Assembly (NCBI GenBank): GCA_023436515.1
Contig: JAEZIV010000360.1
Location: forward strand, 1-14,326
Length of the DNA: 14,326 nucleotides
From: Bacillota bacterium
GTDB lineage: Bacteria > Bacillota > Clostridia > Acetivibrionales > DSM-1351
Direction of reading: 5' to 3'
Part shown: in pieces, positions 1 to 7,586 of the stretch
Layout: each line of letters begins with the position of its first letter
How positions within the stretch are numbered: the stretch's first letter is position 1
The notes under the pieces: generated by a model
Seen by the model: only the letters and a program-made list of their open reading frames with translations
What the model was told of the DNA's origin: nothing
Databases searched by the model: none
Translations under genes and position numbers: made by a program

Positions 1-561
1 GACCTGATCCATTACAAATATAGCATCTCCACCATCGTGATATACAGATTCAAACAGAGATATAGGATCCTGGATAGCGTCAAGTGCAAAAACTACATCC
101 TCCTTCGGTAGTTGAAGCTCTGCAGCAAGCTCTGCAATTGTCGGCTCCTTGGAGTTTTTTGTTGTCAATCGTTCCTTTGCCTGTAAAGCTTTATAAGCTA
201 TATCCCTTAAAGATCTGCTGACCCTGATGGAATTATTGTCTCTTAAATACCTTCTTATTTCACCAATTATCATAGGAACAGCATAGGTTGAGAATTTTAC
301 ATTCTGCGTTACATCGAAATTATCTATAGCTTTGATTAATCCTATACATCCCACCTGAAACAGGTCATCAACATATTCCCCTCTGTTATTAAAGCGCTGT
401 ATCACACTCAGTACCAATCTAAGATTACCCTTTATAAATTCTTCCCTTGCGGAATTATCACCCTTATGCATTCTTTCAAACAGTACTTTTTTCTGATCGT
501 TTGTTAAAACAGGAAGCTTTGAAGTATTAACACCACATATTTCAACCTTATTAATAAGCAT
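1..561 (-). CDS. sigG: RNA polymerase sporulation sigma factor SigG (3' end off the window)
   Basis: Late forespore-specific sigma factor that directs RNA polymerase to genes of forespore maturation and spore protection. The first 187 codons are visible; the family is about 257 residues, so roughly region 4 lies beyond the left edge. The N-terminus reads MLINKVEICGVNTSKLPVL, the SigG signature known from Bacillus. Region 2 follows with GNLRLVLSVIQRFNNRG, DDLFQVGCIGLIKAIDNF and KFSTYAVPMIIGEIRRYL, and then a region 3 start with SIRVSRSLRDIAYKAL. The ATG start at 561 is preceded by GGGAGG at 7-nt spacing. The gene lies downstream of sigE on the same strand but 218 bp away, with its own SigF-type promoter at 620-649. 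This fits the family rule that SigF first switches on sigG in the forespore. Confidence 0.97.
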   Translation of the reverse strand, partial: MLINKVEICGVNTSKLPVLTNDQKKVLFERMHKGDNSAREEFIKGNLRLVLSVIQRFNNRGEYVDDLFQVGCIGLIKAIDNFDVTQNVKFSTYAVPMIIGEIRRYLRDNNSIRVSRSLRDIAYKALQAKERLTTKNSKEPTIAELAAELQLPKEDVVFALDAIQDPISLFESVYHDGGDAIFVMDQV

Positions 562-619
562 ATAAAAACCTCCCGAGCTATAATAACAAAGCTTATTTTG
601 TAGTTAACTTTGTCAATAT

Positions 620-649
620 CATTATTGCCATGGAGGTGCTTTTTATACT
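620..649 (-). promoter_or_regulatory. Putative SigF-type (forespore) promoter of sigG
   Basis: On the minus strand AGTATA (649-644) is followed after 14 nt by GGCAATAATG (629-620). The second element matches the SigF -10 consensus GGnnAnAnTR at every specified base, and the first matches the -35 consensus wGywTA. Spacing is about one base short of the usual 15. The predicted start of transcription lies about 50 nt upstream of the sigG ATG. Inference from consensus only. Confidence 0.6.
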
Positions 650-779
650 GATAATAGGATCAAAATATTTTCATTAAAGGCCTTGACAAAAGCCTATTTA
701 AGGGCGTTTCAGCCATACTGCCCGTTACAGGTTCCGACTTGTTTCCTGTTATTTGTTCTAGGTTATAGCAATTACATTA

Positions 780-1511
780 TTATGTCATTCGACTGATCTC
801 TTTTTTGAGCCTGCTTATAATTCTTTTTTCAAGCCGTGATATATATGATTGTGAAATCCCAAGCATATCAGCAACTTCCTTCTGAGTCTTTTCAACACCA
901 TTTGTCAGGCCAAATCTCAATTCCATTATTCGCTTTTCACGTATGGACAATTTTTTCATAGCTGTGTTGAGAAGCTCCTTGTCAACTTCATCCTCAATGC
1001 TTCTGTGAATCATATCGTTTTCAGTACCTAATATATCGGATAGGAGCAGTTCATTGCCGTCCCAGTCAATATTGAGGGGCTCATCAATGGAAATTTCAGC
1101 TTTTACTCTGTTATTTCTCCTAAGGTACATTAGTATTTCATTTTCAATGCATCTTGATGCATAGGTAGCCAGTTTTATATTTTTTGACGGGTTAAAGGTG
1201 TTTATAGCCTTAATAAGACCAATGGTCCCTATGGATATAAGGTCCTCGACTCCTACACCGGTGTTCTCAAATTTACGTGCTATATATACTACTAGTCTAA
1301 GATTTCTCTCAATTAAAATGCTTTTAACTCCATAATCACTCTCTTCAAGCTTATGTAAAAGATAGGTTTCTTCATCCAAAGTAAGGGGAGGCGGTAAAGC
1401 TTCACTTCCCCCAATATAGTGAACGGGAAACACCCCTCCAATATTCAGTCTTCTAAGAAGCTTTTCATATTTAATAAGAAAAAACATCTTTAATCTGGTA
1501 ACTAATCTCAT
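780..1511 (-). CDS. sigE: RNA polymerase sporulation sigma factor SigE (pro-SigE precursor)
   Basis: Early mother-cell sigma factor, made as an inactive precursor and activated by proteolysis after septation. I place the start at the ATG at 1511 (243 aa, [11 protein letters not shown]), because AAAGGGG lies 7 nt upstream and it gives a pro-sequence of normal size. A longer frame to 1550 has no good ribosome binding site. The basic, amphipathic pro-region (about residues 1-30) runs into [12 protein letters not shown], the processing-site context of the family; by analogy with Bacillus the cut falls near V30/H31. Region 2 is nearly identical to known SigE ([40 protein letters not shown]), as is INEPL-type region 3 context ([20 protein letters not shown]). 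The C-terminal helix-turn-helix reads [23 protein letters not shown]. It lies 79 bp after spoIIGA, with which it probably forms an operon. Confidence 0.97.
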   Translation of the reverse strand: MRLVTRLKMFFLIKYEKLLRRLNIGGVFPVHYIGGSEALPPPLTLDEETYLLHKLEESDYGVKSILIERNLRLVVYIARKFENTGVGVEDLISIGTIGLIKAINTFNPSKNIKLATYASRCIENEILMYLRRNNRVKAEISIDEPLNIDWDGNELLLSDILGTENDMIHRSIEDEVDKELLNTAMKKLSIREKRIMELRFGLTNGVEKTQKEVADMLGISQSYISRLEKRIISRLKKEISRMT

Positions 1512-1590
1512 TTGCTGTCCCCTTTCAAAAATGTAAATAATATGGAACAATCTTTACAGAGCAAAAGCTGTTTAATCTAATGTCCCATTA

Positions 1591-2490
1591 TCAAGCAACC
1601 AAATCCGGTCCAAGTAATGCCTTGTATTTTTCATTTTTAGATAAAGATCTGTTGTATATCCCAACTATTACATTTTTAATGTCTCTTTTTTCCTCTTCTT
1701 CCCCAACCTCTATGAAATCAGGCTTGAATCCAAGGAGCATTCCATTTTCCTTACCCAATGAGCTAAAGGGAATCAGTCTGAATCTTGAGAACCATTTTGA
1801 TTTAGAAATAGCTGCCGTAATACAGTTTAGATCATCCTCCTTGGAATTTTCAAATATATTGCGTATTTCCATAGGTAAAAGCTCTTCCAAGGCTTTGAAT
1901 TCAACAACCATAACTGGCAGATTTGAAAGAGGGTCCTTAAGGGAGTTTCCGGTATCCACCAAACCGGACAAATTAATACTTCTGTTATCAAAGGCTATCC
2001 TGACAGGGATAAGCAGCTTTTCCTTTGTAATTCTGCTTTGTATAACCTCAATGAATATTTTCACAATAATTCCAACGGTACTAATCCCAAAAAACATCAG
2101 ACTGCCCTTGGACTGGCCAAATACATATATGATACCATTTCTTACAAAACCGCCTTGCTGGTTAAAGTACAGAAAAGCAAGAGCTGCTCCGGCAAAAATG
2201 AAGGTAGACACGTAAAAAATGACAAGTGTCTTTAAAAAGGGGAGTACCTTTCGAGGAGAGAAGGTTACAGCAACTATAAAAAAGGACAGCAGTATTTTGG
2301 CAACTGTTGTATAGTAAACCTTCATTCCCGGCTGCAAAATAATAAATACTACATAAAGTGCTCCCACAATTGAGCCTGCAAATAACCGCAGCGAGCTTAC
2401 CCTTAGTTTTAAGAACTTTGATGTAACATACAATATAAGGTAATTTATTACCAGGTTTTCGAGTAAAAGTATATCGAGATAGATTTCCAC
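1591..2490 (-). CDS. spoIIGA: SpoIIGA, sigma-E processing aspartic peptidase
   Basis: Membrane protease of the sporulation septum that removes the SigE pro-sequence once triggered by the forespore signal SpoIIR. The protein has 299 residues, the usual size. The N-terminal half has five hydrophobic segments (roughly residues 7-26, 33-52, 59-77, 83-108 and 131-150). The C-terminal half carries the aspartic protease motif LVDTGNSLKDPL with catalytic D179, followed by LPVMVVE and the conserved LIPFSSLG. The family works as a dimer, each subunit giving one Asp. The start is a GTG at 2490 with GAGGG 7 nt upstream, and it gives the typical MEIYLDILLLENL N-terminus. It has its own promoter at 2647-2679 and lies directly upstream of its substrate gene sigE. 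Confidence 0.96.
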   Translation of the reverse strand: MEIYLDILLLENLVINYLILYVTSKFLKLRVSSLRLFAGSIVGALYVVFIILQPGMKVYYTTVAKILLSFFIVAVTFSPRKVLPFLKTLVIFYVSTFIFAGAALAFLYFNQQGGFVRNGIIYVFGQSKGSLMFFGISTVGIIVKIFIEVIQSRITKEKLLIPVRIAFDNRSINLSGLVDTGNSLKDPLSNLPVMVVEFKALEELLPMEIRNIFENSKEDDLNCITAAISKSKWFSRFRLIPFSSLGKENGMLLGFKPDFIEVGEEEEKRDIKNVIVGIYNRSLSKNEKYKALLGPDLVA

Positions 2491-2506
2491 TTTTCATCCC
2501 TCACAC

Positions 2507-2542
2507 AATAGTAAAATACTTATAATCCTATACTTTACTATT
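2507..2542 (-). repeat. Inverted repeat (RNA hairpin) just before the spoIIGA ribosome binding site
   Basis: Arms AATAGTAAAATA (2507-2518) and TACTTTACTATT (2531-2542) pair over 12 positions, 9 of them perfect at the outer end, with one G-U pair on the minus-strand RNA and a 12-nt loop. There is no following T-tract, so it is not a terminator. It ends about 5 nt before the GAGGG ribosome binding site of the GTG-started spoIIGA. A role in mRNA stability or translation control is possible but unproven. Confidence 0.5.
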
Positions 2543-2646
2543 ATTCAAGCCCCCGTGTTTTTATGCCTTTTCAGTCCATACAAGCCTTAACTATACAATT
2601 ATTTTTTAAGCCTTTAGCTTCTGTCCTTGCTTATTGCACATTCACT

Positions 2647-2679
2647 ATTATACATACTTACTCAAAAGAAGTTTGTCAA
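2647..2679 (-). promoter_or_regulatory. spoIIG promoter, sigma-A type with 21-bp spacer and overlapping 0A-like boxes
   Basis: On the minus strand a perfect -35 TTGACA (2679-2674) and a perfect -10 TATAAT (2652-2647) are separated by 21 nt instead of 17. The Bacillus subtilis spoIIG promoter is known for just such an over-long spacer (22 bp) and depends on phosphorylated Spo0A. Here TGTCAAA (plus strand, 2674-2680) covers the -35 and matches the 0A box TGTCGAA at 6 of 7 bases. A second 6-of-7 match, TGTGGAA, starts 12 bp away (2686-2692). The leader would be about 150 nt. Confidence 0.7.
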
Positions 2680-2710
2680 AAGAACTGTGGAAAAAGAAAT
2701 ATTGAATGAC

Positions 2711-2750
2711 AAAAAAACCTGATACAAGCGGTATTAATGCTTATTTCAGG
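2711..2750 (-). terminator. Rho-independent terminator after the Bce-type permease
   Basis: On the minus strand a 12-bp stem (arms 2739-2750 and 2718-2729: CCTGAAATAAGC with GCTTGTATCAGG, one mismatch, one G-U) with a 9-nt loop is followed directly by seven T (2717-2711). It starts 17 bp past the permease stop and insulates spoIIGA from the transporter operon. Confidence 0.9.
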
Positions 2751-2766
2751 CTTTCTTTCATATTAT

Positions 2767-4746
2767 CTAGTTCATTTGCTTTACAAGCTTATAGTAGGTT
2801 TTGGAGGTAATAACATAGCTGATAGCGTATAATAGCATAAAGCCAAGAGAAACTATAATTGTCACATTTATCATGAGGTTTTTGCTAAAAAGATTAAGAG
2901 TACTAAGTAATTGTGTAACCATTCCAAATCCCGCCAATGTATGAAGAATAGCAAATACCAATGGGAGGAAAAACACCAATAAAATCTGACGTTTAATTGT
3001 TCCTCTAACCTCACGGTCACTCATACCTACCTTTTGCATAATGCTGAATTTATCTCTATCATCATAGCCCTCGGTAATCTGCTTATAATACATAATAAGC
3101 AGGAGACACATACTAAAAACAATACCGAAAAATATACCCAGGAACAACAATCCCCCATTCATTGAGGCAGTCTCAGCCCTTCCTGTTATTCCATTTCTGG
3201 AGCCTTCAACATCGTTTTGATGACTTAACCAATTGCTCATTAGCTTTGCAAAGGAATTGATATTGTCTTCTTGGCCCGCTATATTAAACCTGACTGAATA
3301 TACACCTGCTTTCCCCTCATTTCCTGTTTCTGTCAGTATTTTATCCCGGACTGCTTCGTCTTTTACAATAATAAAATCTTCGGCTCCAAAGCTGTCAACA
3401 CCTGATTTTGGTTCAAACACCGTCTGTTGGAGTTCATTTTTTACTTTATACTCCGTATCTCCAATAGTAACCCTGCTATAGCCCATATCCCTTCCTGTAG
3501 AATAAACCAGGATTTCGTCCTTTTCAAGAGTTGTATTTCCTTTTTCCAATTCATTAAATACATTCAAAGTTATCAGTTTTAATGAATTTAACTCATAGAT
3601 ATTCTCTTTACCTGTAGGCTTTTTAAATTTATCTGATTCCTTGATAACCGAGGTCTTTACATAGCGTAAATTTATTTTATCAGTCACTCCAACCTGTTCT
3701 TGCTGACTAAGTTCAGATATTTTAGCATCCAATTCTTCTATTTTTTTAGAGTGAGTAGCTTTATAATTTATCTCAAAATCAAAGGGATATTGAAAATCCA
3801 AGATATCTCCGGTACCTAACCACAATGATACTGTACAAAGGAGGGTTATGATTGTCATAGTGCTGAAAATACATATATTTGCCAGACTGGCAGCACTCTT
3901 TTTCATTCTGTAAAGCATTCCGGATATAGTAGTAAAGTTTAGCTTACTGTAGTAGAAGCTTTTCTTTTTCTTAAGTATTCTCAGAACTGCTATTACACCT
4001 GCTGTAAAAAACAAATGTGTACCAAGTACAACAAGTAAAACGGCTAAAAGAAAATCTACAAATATTTCAGAGCCAATTTCTGAGTTAATTGCAATAGAAT
4101 ACCCTATACCAAGTAATACTACCCCCAACACAGCTGTTATCCACAGACGTTTTGGTTCCTTTTCTCCCGATTTAGATCCCTTCATTAAGTCATTGGGATT
4201 TGACTTAAAGACTTGAATTAAGTTTACAACAAGATTAAGAATATTAACTCCCAGAAAGAAGAAGCCGGTAAGCTTAAAAGCATTGAAGCTAAAAGAAAAC
4301 TCTGTGGTAACAGGCAACCCGGATAAGTTCATCAAAACCAGAAACATAAGCTTTGAAAACACAACACCAAGGATTATTCCACCGGTAAGCACAATAGCAA
4401 AAATGAATACTGTTTCAAAAACCATCATTACGCCAATATGCTTCTTTTCCAGACCAAGTATGCTATAAAGTCCAAGCTCCATTTTACGCCTTTTGATAAG
4501 AAAGCTATTTGTGTAAAGCATAAATGGAATCAGTATAACTCCCAATAAAAACAGCCCAATACCCATCAATACTGATAAATAAGCCTGGTGAGGCAGTGAT
4601 TTCATCAAATCATTAAATACTATAGAAGAAAACACAAAGAAAATAAAAACTGAGAAAATGCTCGAGAGCATATATGGGAAGTATGTGGAGCCGTTTTTCC
4701 TGATTCCGTTTAAAGCCAGTCTTGGCAGTAGCTTAAGCTTGTTCAT
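2767..4746 (-). CDS. BceB-like ABC transporter permease (peptide antibiotic resistance and sensing)
   Basis: Large membrane subunit of a Bce-type ABC transporter. These systems free lipid-bound wall targets from antimicrobial peptides such as bacitracin or lantibiotics, and report drug load to their partner kinase. The 659-residue length and plan fit BceB: about ten hydrophobic segments, with one near residues 22-44 and groups near 57-79 and 105-135, a FtsX-like part, a single large extracellular domain of about 215 residues (about 315-530) between segments 7 and 8, and three C-terminal segments (about 531-553, 588-612, 625-648). The ATG start has GGGAGG 8 nt upstream, and the gene overlaps the end of the ATPase gene by 14 bp, so the two are translationally coupled. 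The substrate cannot be told from sequence because the extracellular domain is the variable part of the family. Confidence 0.9.
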   Translation of the reverse strand: MNKLKLLPRLALNGIRKNGSTYFPYMLSSIFSVFIFFVFSSIVFNDLMKSLPHQAYLSVLMGIGLFLLGVILIPFMLYTNSFLIKRRKMELGLYSILGLEKKHIGVMMVFETVFIFAIVLTGGIILGVVFSKLMFLVLMNLSGLPVTTEFSFSFNAFKLTGFFFLGVNILNLVVNLIQVFKSNPNDLMKGSKSGEKEPKRLWITAVLGVVLLGIGYSIAINSEIGSEIFVDFLLAVLLVVLGTHLFFTAGVIAVLRILKKKKSFYYSKLNFTTISGMLYRMKKSAASLANICIFSTMTIITLLCTVSLWLGTGDILDFQYPFDFEINYKATHSKKIEELDAKISELSQQEQVGVTDKINLRYVKTSVIKESDKFKKPTGKENIYELNSLKLITLNVFNELEKGNTTLEKDEILVYSTGRDMGYSRVTIGDTEYKVKNELQQTVFEPKSGVDSFGAEDFIIVKDEAVRDKILTETGNEGKAGVYSVRFNIAGQEDNINSFAKLMSNWLSHQNDVEGSRNGITGRAETASMNGGLLFLGIFFGIVFSMCLLLIMYYKQITEGYDDRDKFSIMQKVGMSDREVRGTIKRQILLVFFLPLVFAILHTLAGFGMVTQLLSTLNLFSKNLMINVTIIVSLGFMLLYAISYVITSKTYYKLVKQMN

Positions 4747-5506
4747 ATCTCTCGCCTCCCGCCTGTAGGACTGTCATTGTGTCTGCTATTTTTTTGAACA
4801 TTTCCTCCTTTGTCGCATTTCCACGGTATATCTGATTGAAGACACAGCCATCCTTTATAAAAAGAACTCTTCCGGCATGGCTCGCGGCTTGTATGCTGTG
4901 AGTAACCATAAGTATGGTCTGCCCTTCGGTGTTTATATCAGAAAACAGCTTCAGCAATCTGGCTGAAGCCTTGGAGTCCAGAGCACCTGTAGGTTCATCT
5001 GCCAGCACAAGCTTTGGGTTGGTAATAAGGGCTCTTGCCGCGGCAGCTCGCTGCTTTTCTCCGCCTGAAACCTCATAGGGATACTTCTGCAGCAGTTGGT
5101 CTATTCCCAGCTTCTTTGAAAGGGGTTCGAGTCTCTTCCTCATTTCCTCGAAGGAATGACCTGACAGTACCAGGGGCAAAAATATATTGTCCTGAAGTGA
5201 TAGTGTATCAAGAAGGTTAAAATCCTGAAAAACAAAACCCAAGTTATCCCTTCTGAAGGCCGACAGCTCCCCCTGCTTTATTCTTGAAAGCTCTCTGCCA
5301 TCAAGAAGCACCTGACCGCTGGTGGCCTTATCTATTGATGCCAGAATATTAAGCAAAGTAGTTTTTCCCGAACCCGATTCACCCATTATTGCAACATACT
5401 CTCCCTTTTCAACTGAAAAGGAAACACTGTCCAAAGCCTGGACTTTATTGGCACCAAACCGAGAGGTATATATTTTCTTAAGGTTTTTAATCTCTAAAAG
5501 TGACAT
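4733..5506 (-). CDS. BceA-like ABC transporter ATP-binding protein
   Basis: ATPase subunit powering the neighbouring BceB-like permease. With the ATG at 5506 (257 aa) it shows Walker A GESGSGKT (42-49), Q-loop Q94 in FVFQDFNLL, signature VSGGEKQR (146-153), Walker B LVLADEPTGALDS with D170/E171, and H-loop H203 in VTHS. This is the MacB/LolD/BceA subfamily pattern. I chose the start at MSLLEIKNLKK because GGAGG sits 5 nt upstream; a longer frame to 5545 would add 13 residues outside the domain and would swallow that site. A regulator-binding palindrome and a weak promoter lie 90-140 bp upstream, so the AB pair is probably inducible separately from the regulator genes. Confidence 0.94.
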   Translation of the reverse strand: MSLLEIKNLKKIYTSRFGANKVQALDSVSFSVEKGEYVAIMGESGSGKTTLLNILASIDKATSGQVLLDGRELSRIKQGELSAFRRDNLGFVFQDFNLLDTLSLQDNIFLPLVLSGHSFEEMRKRLEPLSKKLGIDQLLQKYPYEVSGGEKQRAAAARALITNPKLVLADEPTGALDSKASARLLKLFSDINTEGQTILMVTHSIQAASHAGRVLFIKDGCVFNQIYRGNATKEEMFKKIADTMTVLQAGGERYEQA

Positions 5507-5596
5507 GACATCCTCCAATTCTCCCCAGTCGGGAAGTAAAATCAATTTTATCTATTCCTTATGCTATTATTATGAAATATTTAGATGGTGTCTGCC

Positions 5597-5625
5597 ATAG
5601 AACTTGCTTACATTTTATTTAGCAA
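5597..5625 (-). promoter_or_regulatory. Putative weak, activator-dependent promoter of the Bce-type ABC genes
   Basis: On the minus strand TTGCTA (5625-5620), a 17-nt spacer and TTCTAT (5602-5597) lie directly downstream of the 18-bp regulator palindrome. The -10 is poor (3 of 6), as expected for a promoter that needs a bound activator. The -10 placement is uncertain. Confidence 0.4.
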
Positions 5626-5643
5626 CCTTACAAATATGTAAGG
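5626..5643 (-). promoter_or_regulatory. BceR-type response-regulator binding palindrome
   Basis: CCTTACAAATATGTAAGG is an inverted repeat whose arms match perfectly over 7 bp. Its core TTACA-N4-TGTAA fits the binding motif described for BceR-like regulators (TnACA-N4-TGTAA). It lies 12 bp beyond the kinase stop codon and touches the -35 of the proposed promoter for the ABC genes. This is the expected place for an activator site in a bceRS-bceAB locus. Confidence 0.75.
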
Positions 5644-5655
5644 AACGCCACTGTC

Positions 5656-6681
5656 CTATACTTTTTGAAAGCTTTCTCTCTCTGAAACATCAATACAGAC
5701 CTTTGTTCCCTTCCCAAGCTGGGATTCTACCGTTATCCTGTGAGATAGCTTGTCCAAAACCACCTTACAGAGATATAGCCCAATTCCTGTGGATTTTTTG
5801 TTTAATCTCCCGTTATATCCGGTAAAACCCTTTTCAAAAATCCTTGGAAGATCCTCTTCTCTGATTCCAATACCTGTATCTTCAATTGCTAGCCAGGTAT
5901 TGCCCTCTTTATGATCAAGATATATGGATATACCCCCCTCGGGTGTATACTTAACGGCATTTGTTATAAGCTGTTCAATAACAAACAGCAACCACTTTTC
6001 ATCAGTTAGTACTATGTGACTGAACTCCCTGATATTAAATGACAGCTTGCTGTTTATAAATAATACAGCATTTTTCTTCACTGCAGCATTCACTATATCC
6101 CTCAGCTCATACTCTCTCAAAAGCATATCAGAAGAGATGCTCTCAAGCCGAAGATAATGCAGCACCATCTCAACGTACTGTTCAACCTTAAAAAGCTCCT
6201 CCTCCATTGCGTATGGACTGACCTCACTACCGTTACTCTGAAGCATAAGCCTCATAGCTGAAATAGGTGTTTTTATCTGATGTGCCCACATAGAGTAATA
6301 ATTTTTCATTTCAGTATCTTTTAGGTTTTCTCTAAAGCTCAGCTGTTGCATTTCATTATAAAGCTTATCTATCAAGTGATTATAATCCCTCTCAGAGGAG
6401 TTATTTGGAGTTGGAAGGATGTTAAGAACATTCTCGATATTTTCCAAGGCTTCACTAAATTTATCAACTCGTACAATGTATTTGGAAAAATCCCATACAA
6501 TATAGCAGATGCCTATAAAAAGTGAAACATAAACAGAGTAAAGCAGCCTGAAGAAATTATCTGCCTGATACAAGGCGCAAACGGCACAGAATATCAATTC
6601 CATAAGAATAAACATAATAATAATTCTTATGTTATCGACCAAATACACAATAAAAAGCTTTGGTTTAGACCTTTTATCCAA
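5656..6681 (-). CDS. BceS-like intramembrane-sensing histidine kinase
   Basis: Sensor kinase that partners the response regulator just upstream. At 341 residues it has two hydrophobic segments (about 17-38 and 45-65) with almost no extracellular loop, the pattern of intramembrane-sensing kinases that rely on a BceAB transporter as the real sensor. The DHp helix has YYSMWAHQIKTPISAMRL with H134, the N-box is EQLITNAVKY (N241), the G1 box is DTGIGI (268-273), followed by IFEKGF and the G2 box STGIGLYL (297-304). The start is a TTG at 6681 with AGGAG 9 nt upstream. It lies 37 bp after the regulator gene and is probably cotranscribed with it. Confidence 0.92.
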   Translation of the reverse strand: MDKRSKPKLFIVYLVDNIRIIIMFILMELIFCAVCALYQADNFFRLLYSVYVSLFIGICYIVWDFSKYIVRVDKFSEALENIENVLNILPTPNNSSERDYNHLIDKLYNEMQQLSFRENLKDTEMKNYYSMWAHQIKTPISAMRLMLQSNGSEVSPYAMEEELFKVEQYVEMVLHYLRLESISSDMLLREYELRDIVNAAVKKNAVLFINSKLSFNIREFSHIVLTDEKWLLFVIEQLITNAVKYTPEGGISIYLDHKEGNTWLAIEDTGIGIREEDLPRIFEKGFTGYNGRLNKKSTGIGLYLCKVVLDKLSHRITVESQLGKGTKVCIDVSERESFQKV

Positions 6682-6718
6682 ATTACTCCGCTCCTATCCT
6701 TATATACGTTAATTCCTG

Positions 6719-7393
6719 CTAAGCTCCAAGTATATAGCCCAGTCCTTTTTTCGTCTGGATGAAATTATCAACGCCTGCATCCTCCAGCTTTTTACGCAAT
6801 CTGGTCATGTTAACAGTCAGCGTATTGTCGTCTACGAAGCAATCATTATCCCATAAACGCCTCATAATCTGTTCCCTTGAAACAATCTTGCCGATGTTTT
6901 CATAGAGCAGTTGGATTATTCGCTGTTCATTCTTTGTAAGCTCAAGCTTATGCTTATTATAGGTCAAGGTACCATCCAAAGAGTTAAAAAGCACTCCATT
7001 ATGCTCCTGATAAGAGGTCTGCTCATTATATGCATAGGAGCGCCTTAATACCGCCTGAACCTTTACTGTTAATACATCAAGGTCAAAGGGCTTTGAGATG
7101 AAATCATCACCACCCATATTAACTGCCATTACTATGGTCATGTTGTCATTTGCAGATGAGATAAAAATAATTGGCACCTTGGAAAGCTTTCTTATTTCAG
7201 AACACCAATAGAAGCCGTTAAAGTATGGTAGAGAAATATCCATCAGGACCAACTGAGGCTCAATTTTAACAAAATCAGCAGTTATATTGTTAAAATCCTC
7301 TGCACAGTAAACACTGTAGCCCCATTTCATTAAATGCTTACTGATTTCAGAGGAGATTCTGCTATCATCCTCGACTATGAGTATACTATACAT
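6719..7393 (-). CDS. BceR-like response regulator, OmpR/PhoB family
   Basis: Transcription factor that is phosphorylated by the adjacent kinase and should switch on the ABC genes through the palindrome at 5626-5643. The 224-residue protein has a receiver domain (1 to about 115) with acidic D9/D10, phospho-acceptor D52 in LVLMDISLP, S79 and K101 in FISKPF. A winged-helix DNA-binding domain (about 125-224) follows, with ELTKNEQRIIQLL, IVSREQIMRRLWD and the recognition helix TVNMTRLRKKLED. The ATG at 7393 has AGGAGG 6 nt upstream, so an 11-residue longer frame is rejected. It is the first gene of the Bce block. Confidence 0.94.
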   Translation of the reverse strand: MYSILIVEDDSRISSEISKHLMKWGYSVYCAEDFNNITADFVKIEPQLVLMDISLPYFNGFYWCSEIRKLSKVPIIFISSANDNMTIVMAVNMGGDDFISKPFDLDVLTVKVQAVLRRSYAYNEQTSYQEHNGVLFNSLDGTLTYNKHKLELTKNEQRIIQLLYENIGKIVSREQIMRRLWDNDCFVDDNTLTVNMTRLRKKLEDAGVDNFIQTKKGLGYILGA

Positions 7394-7440
7394 CGATAAC
7401 CTCCTATTTCGGGTCAGTTGTATCAAAATTAATAAGCTTA

Positions 7441-7446
7441 ATTATA
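7441..7446 (-). promoter_or_regulatory. Putative -10 of the regulator-kinase promoter
   Basis: TATAAT on the minus strand lies about 48 bp upstream of the response regulator ATG and past the ftsZ terminator, so it is the natural start for the Bce block. No convincing -35 is seen. An inverted repeat ACACC-N7-GGTGT (7448-7464) lies right next to the -10 and could be an operator. Confidence 0.4.
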
Positions 7447-7511
7447 TACACCAGTTACAGGTGTTCCTGCATAATCTTAATGGTAATACCATGCTCGAAT
7501 GCCAGTACAAT

Positions 7512-7557
7512 AAAAAAGGAAGGGCTGTATCCTAATTAATTAGAATTCAACACTTCC
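7512..7557 (-). terminator. Rho-independent terminator after ftsZ
   Basis: On the minus strand a long imperfect hairpin (outer arms GGAAG/CTTCC at 7553-7557 and 7518-7522, centre the palindrome CTAATTAATTAG at 7532-7543) is followed by six T (7517-7512). It begins about 30 bp past the ftsZ stop and separates the division operon from the Bce block. Confidence 0.85.
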
Positions 7558-7586
7558 CCTGACTCTTTAGCACATATTCGCAGTAA

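Noticed and set aside
662..760. Possible terminator after sigE
   Set aside because: Only short, imperfect inverted repeats (such as ACAGG/CCTGT) without a T-tract; not convincing.
780..1550. Longer sigE frame starting at 1550
   Set aside because: No good ribosome binding site, and it would place AAAGGGG inside the gene; the ATG at 1511 gives a normal pro-sequence.
1580..2215. Plus-strand open frame of 211 codons
   Set aside because: It lies opposite spoIIGA, whose frame has clear family motifs; no ribosome binding site or recognisable domain.
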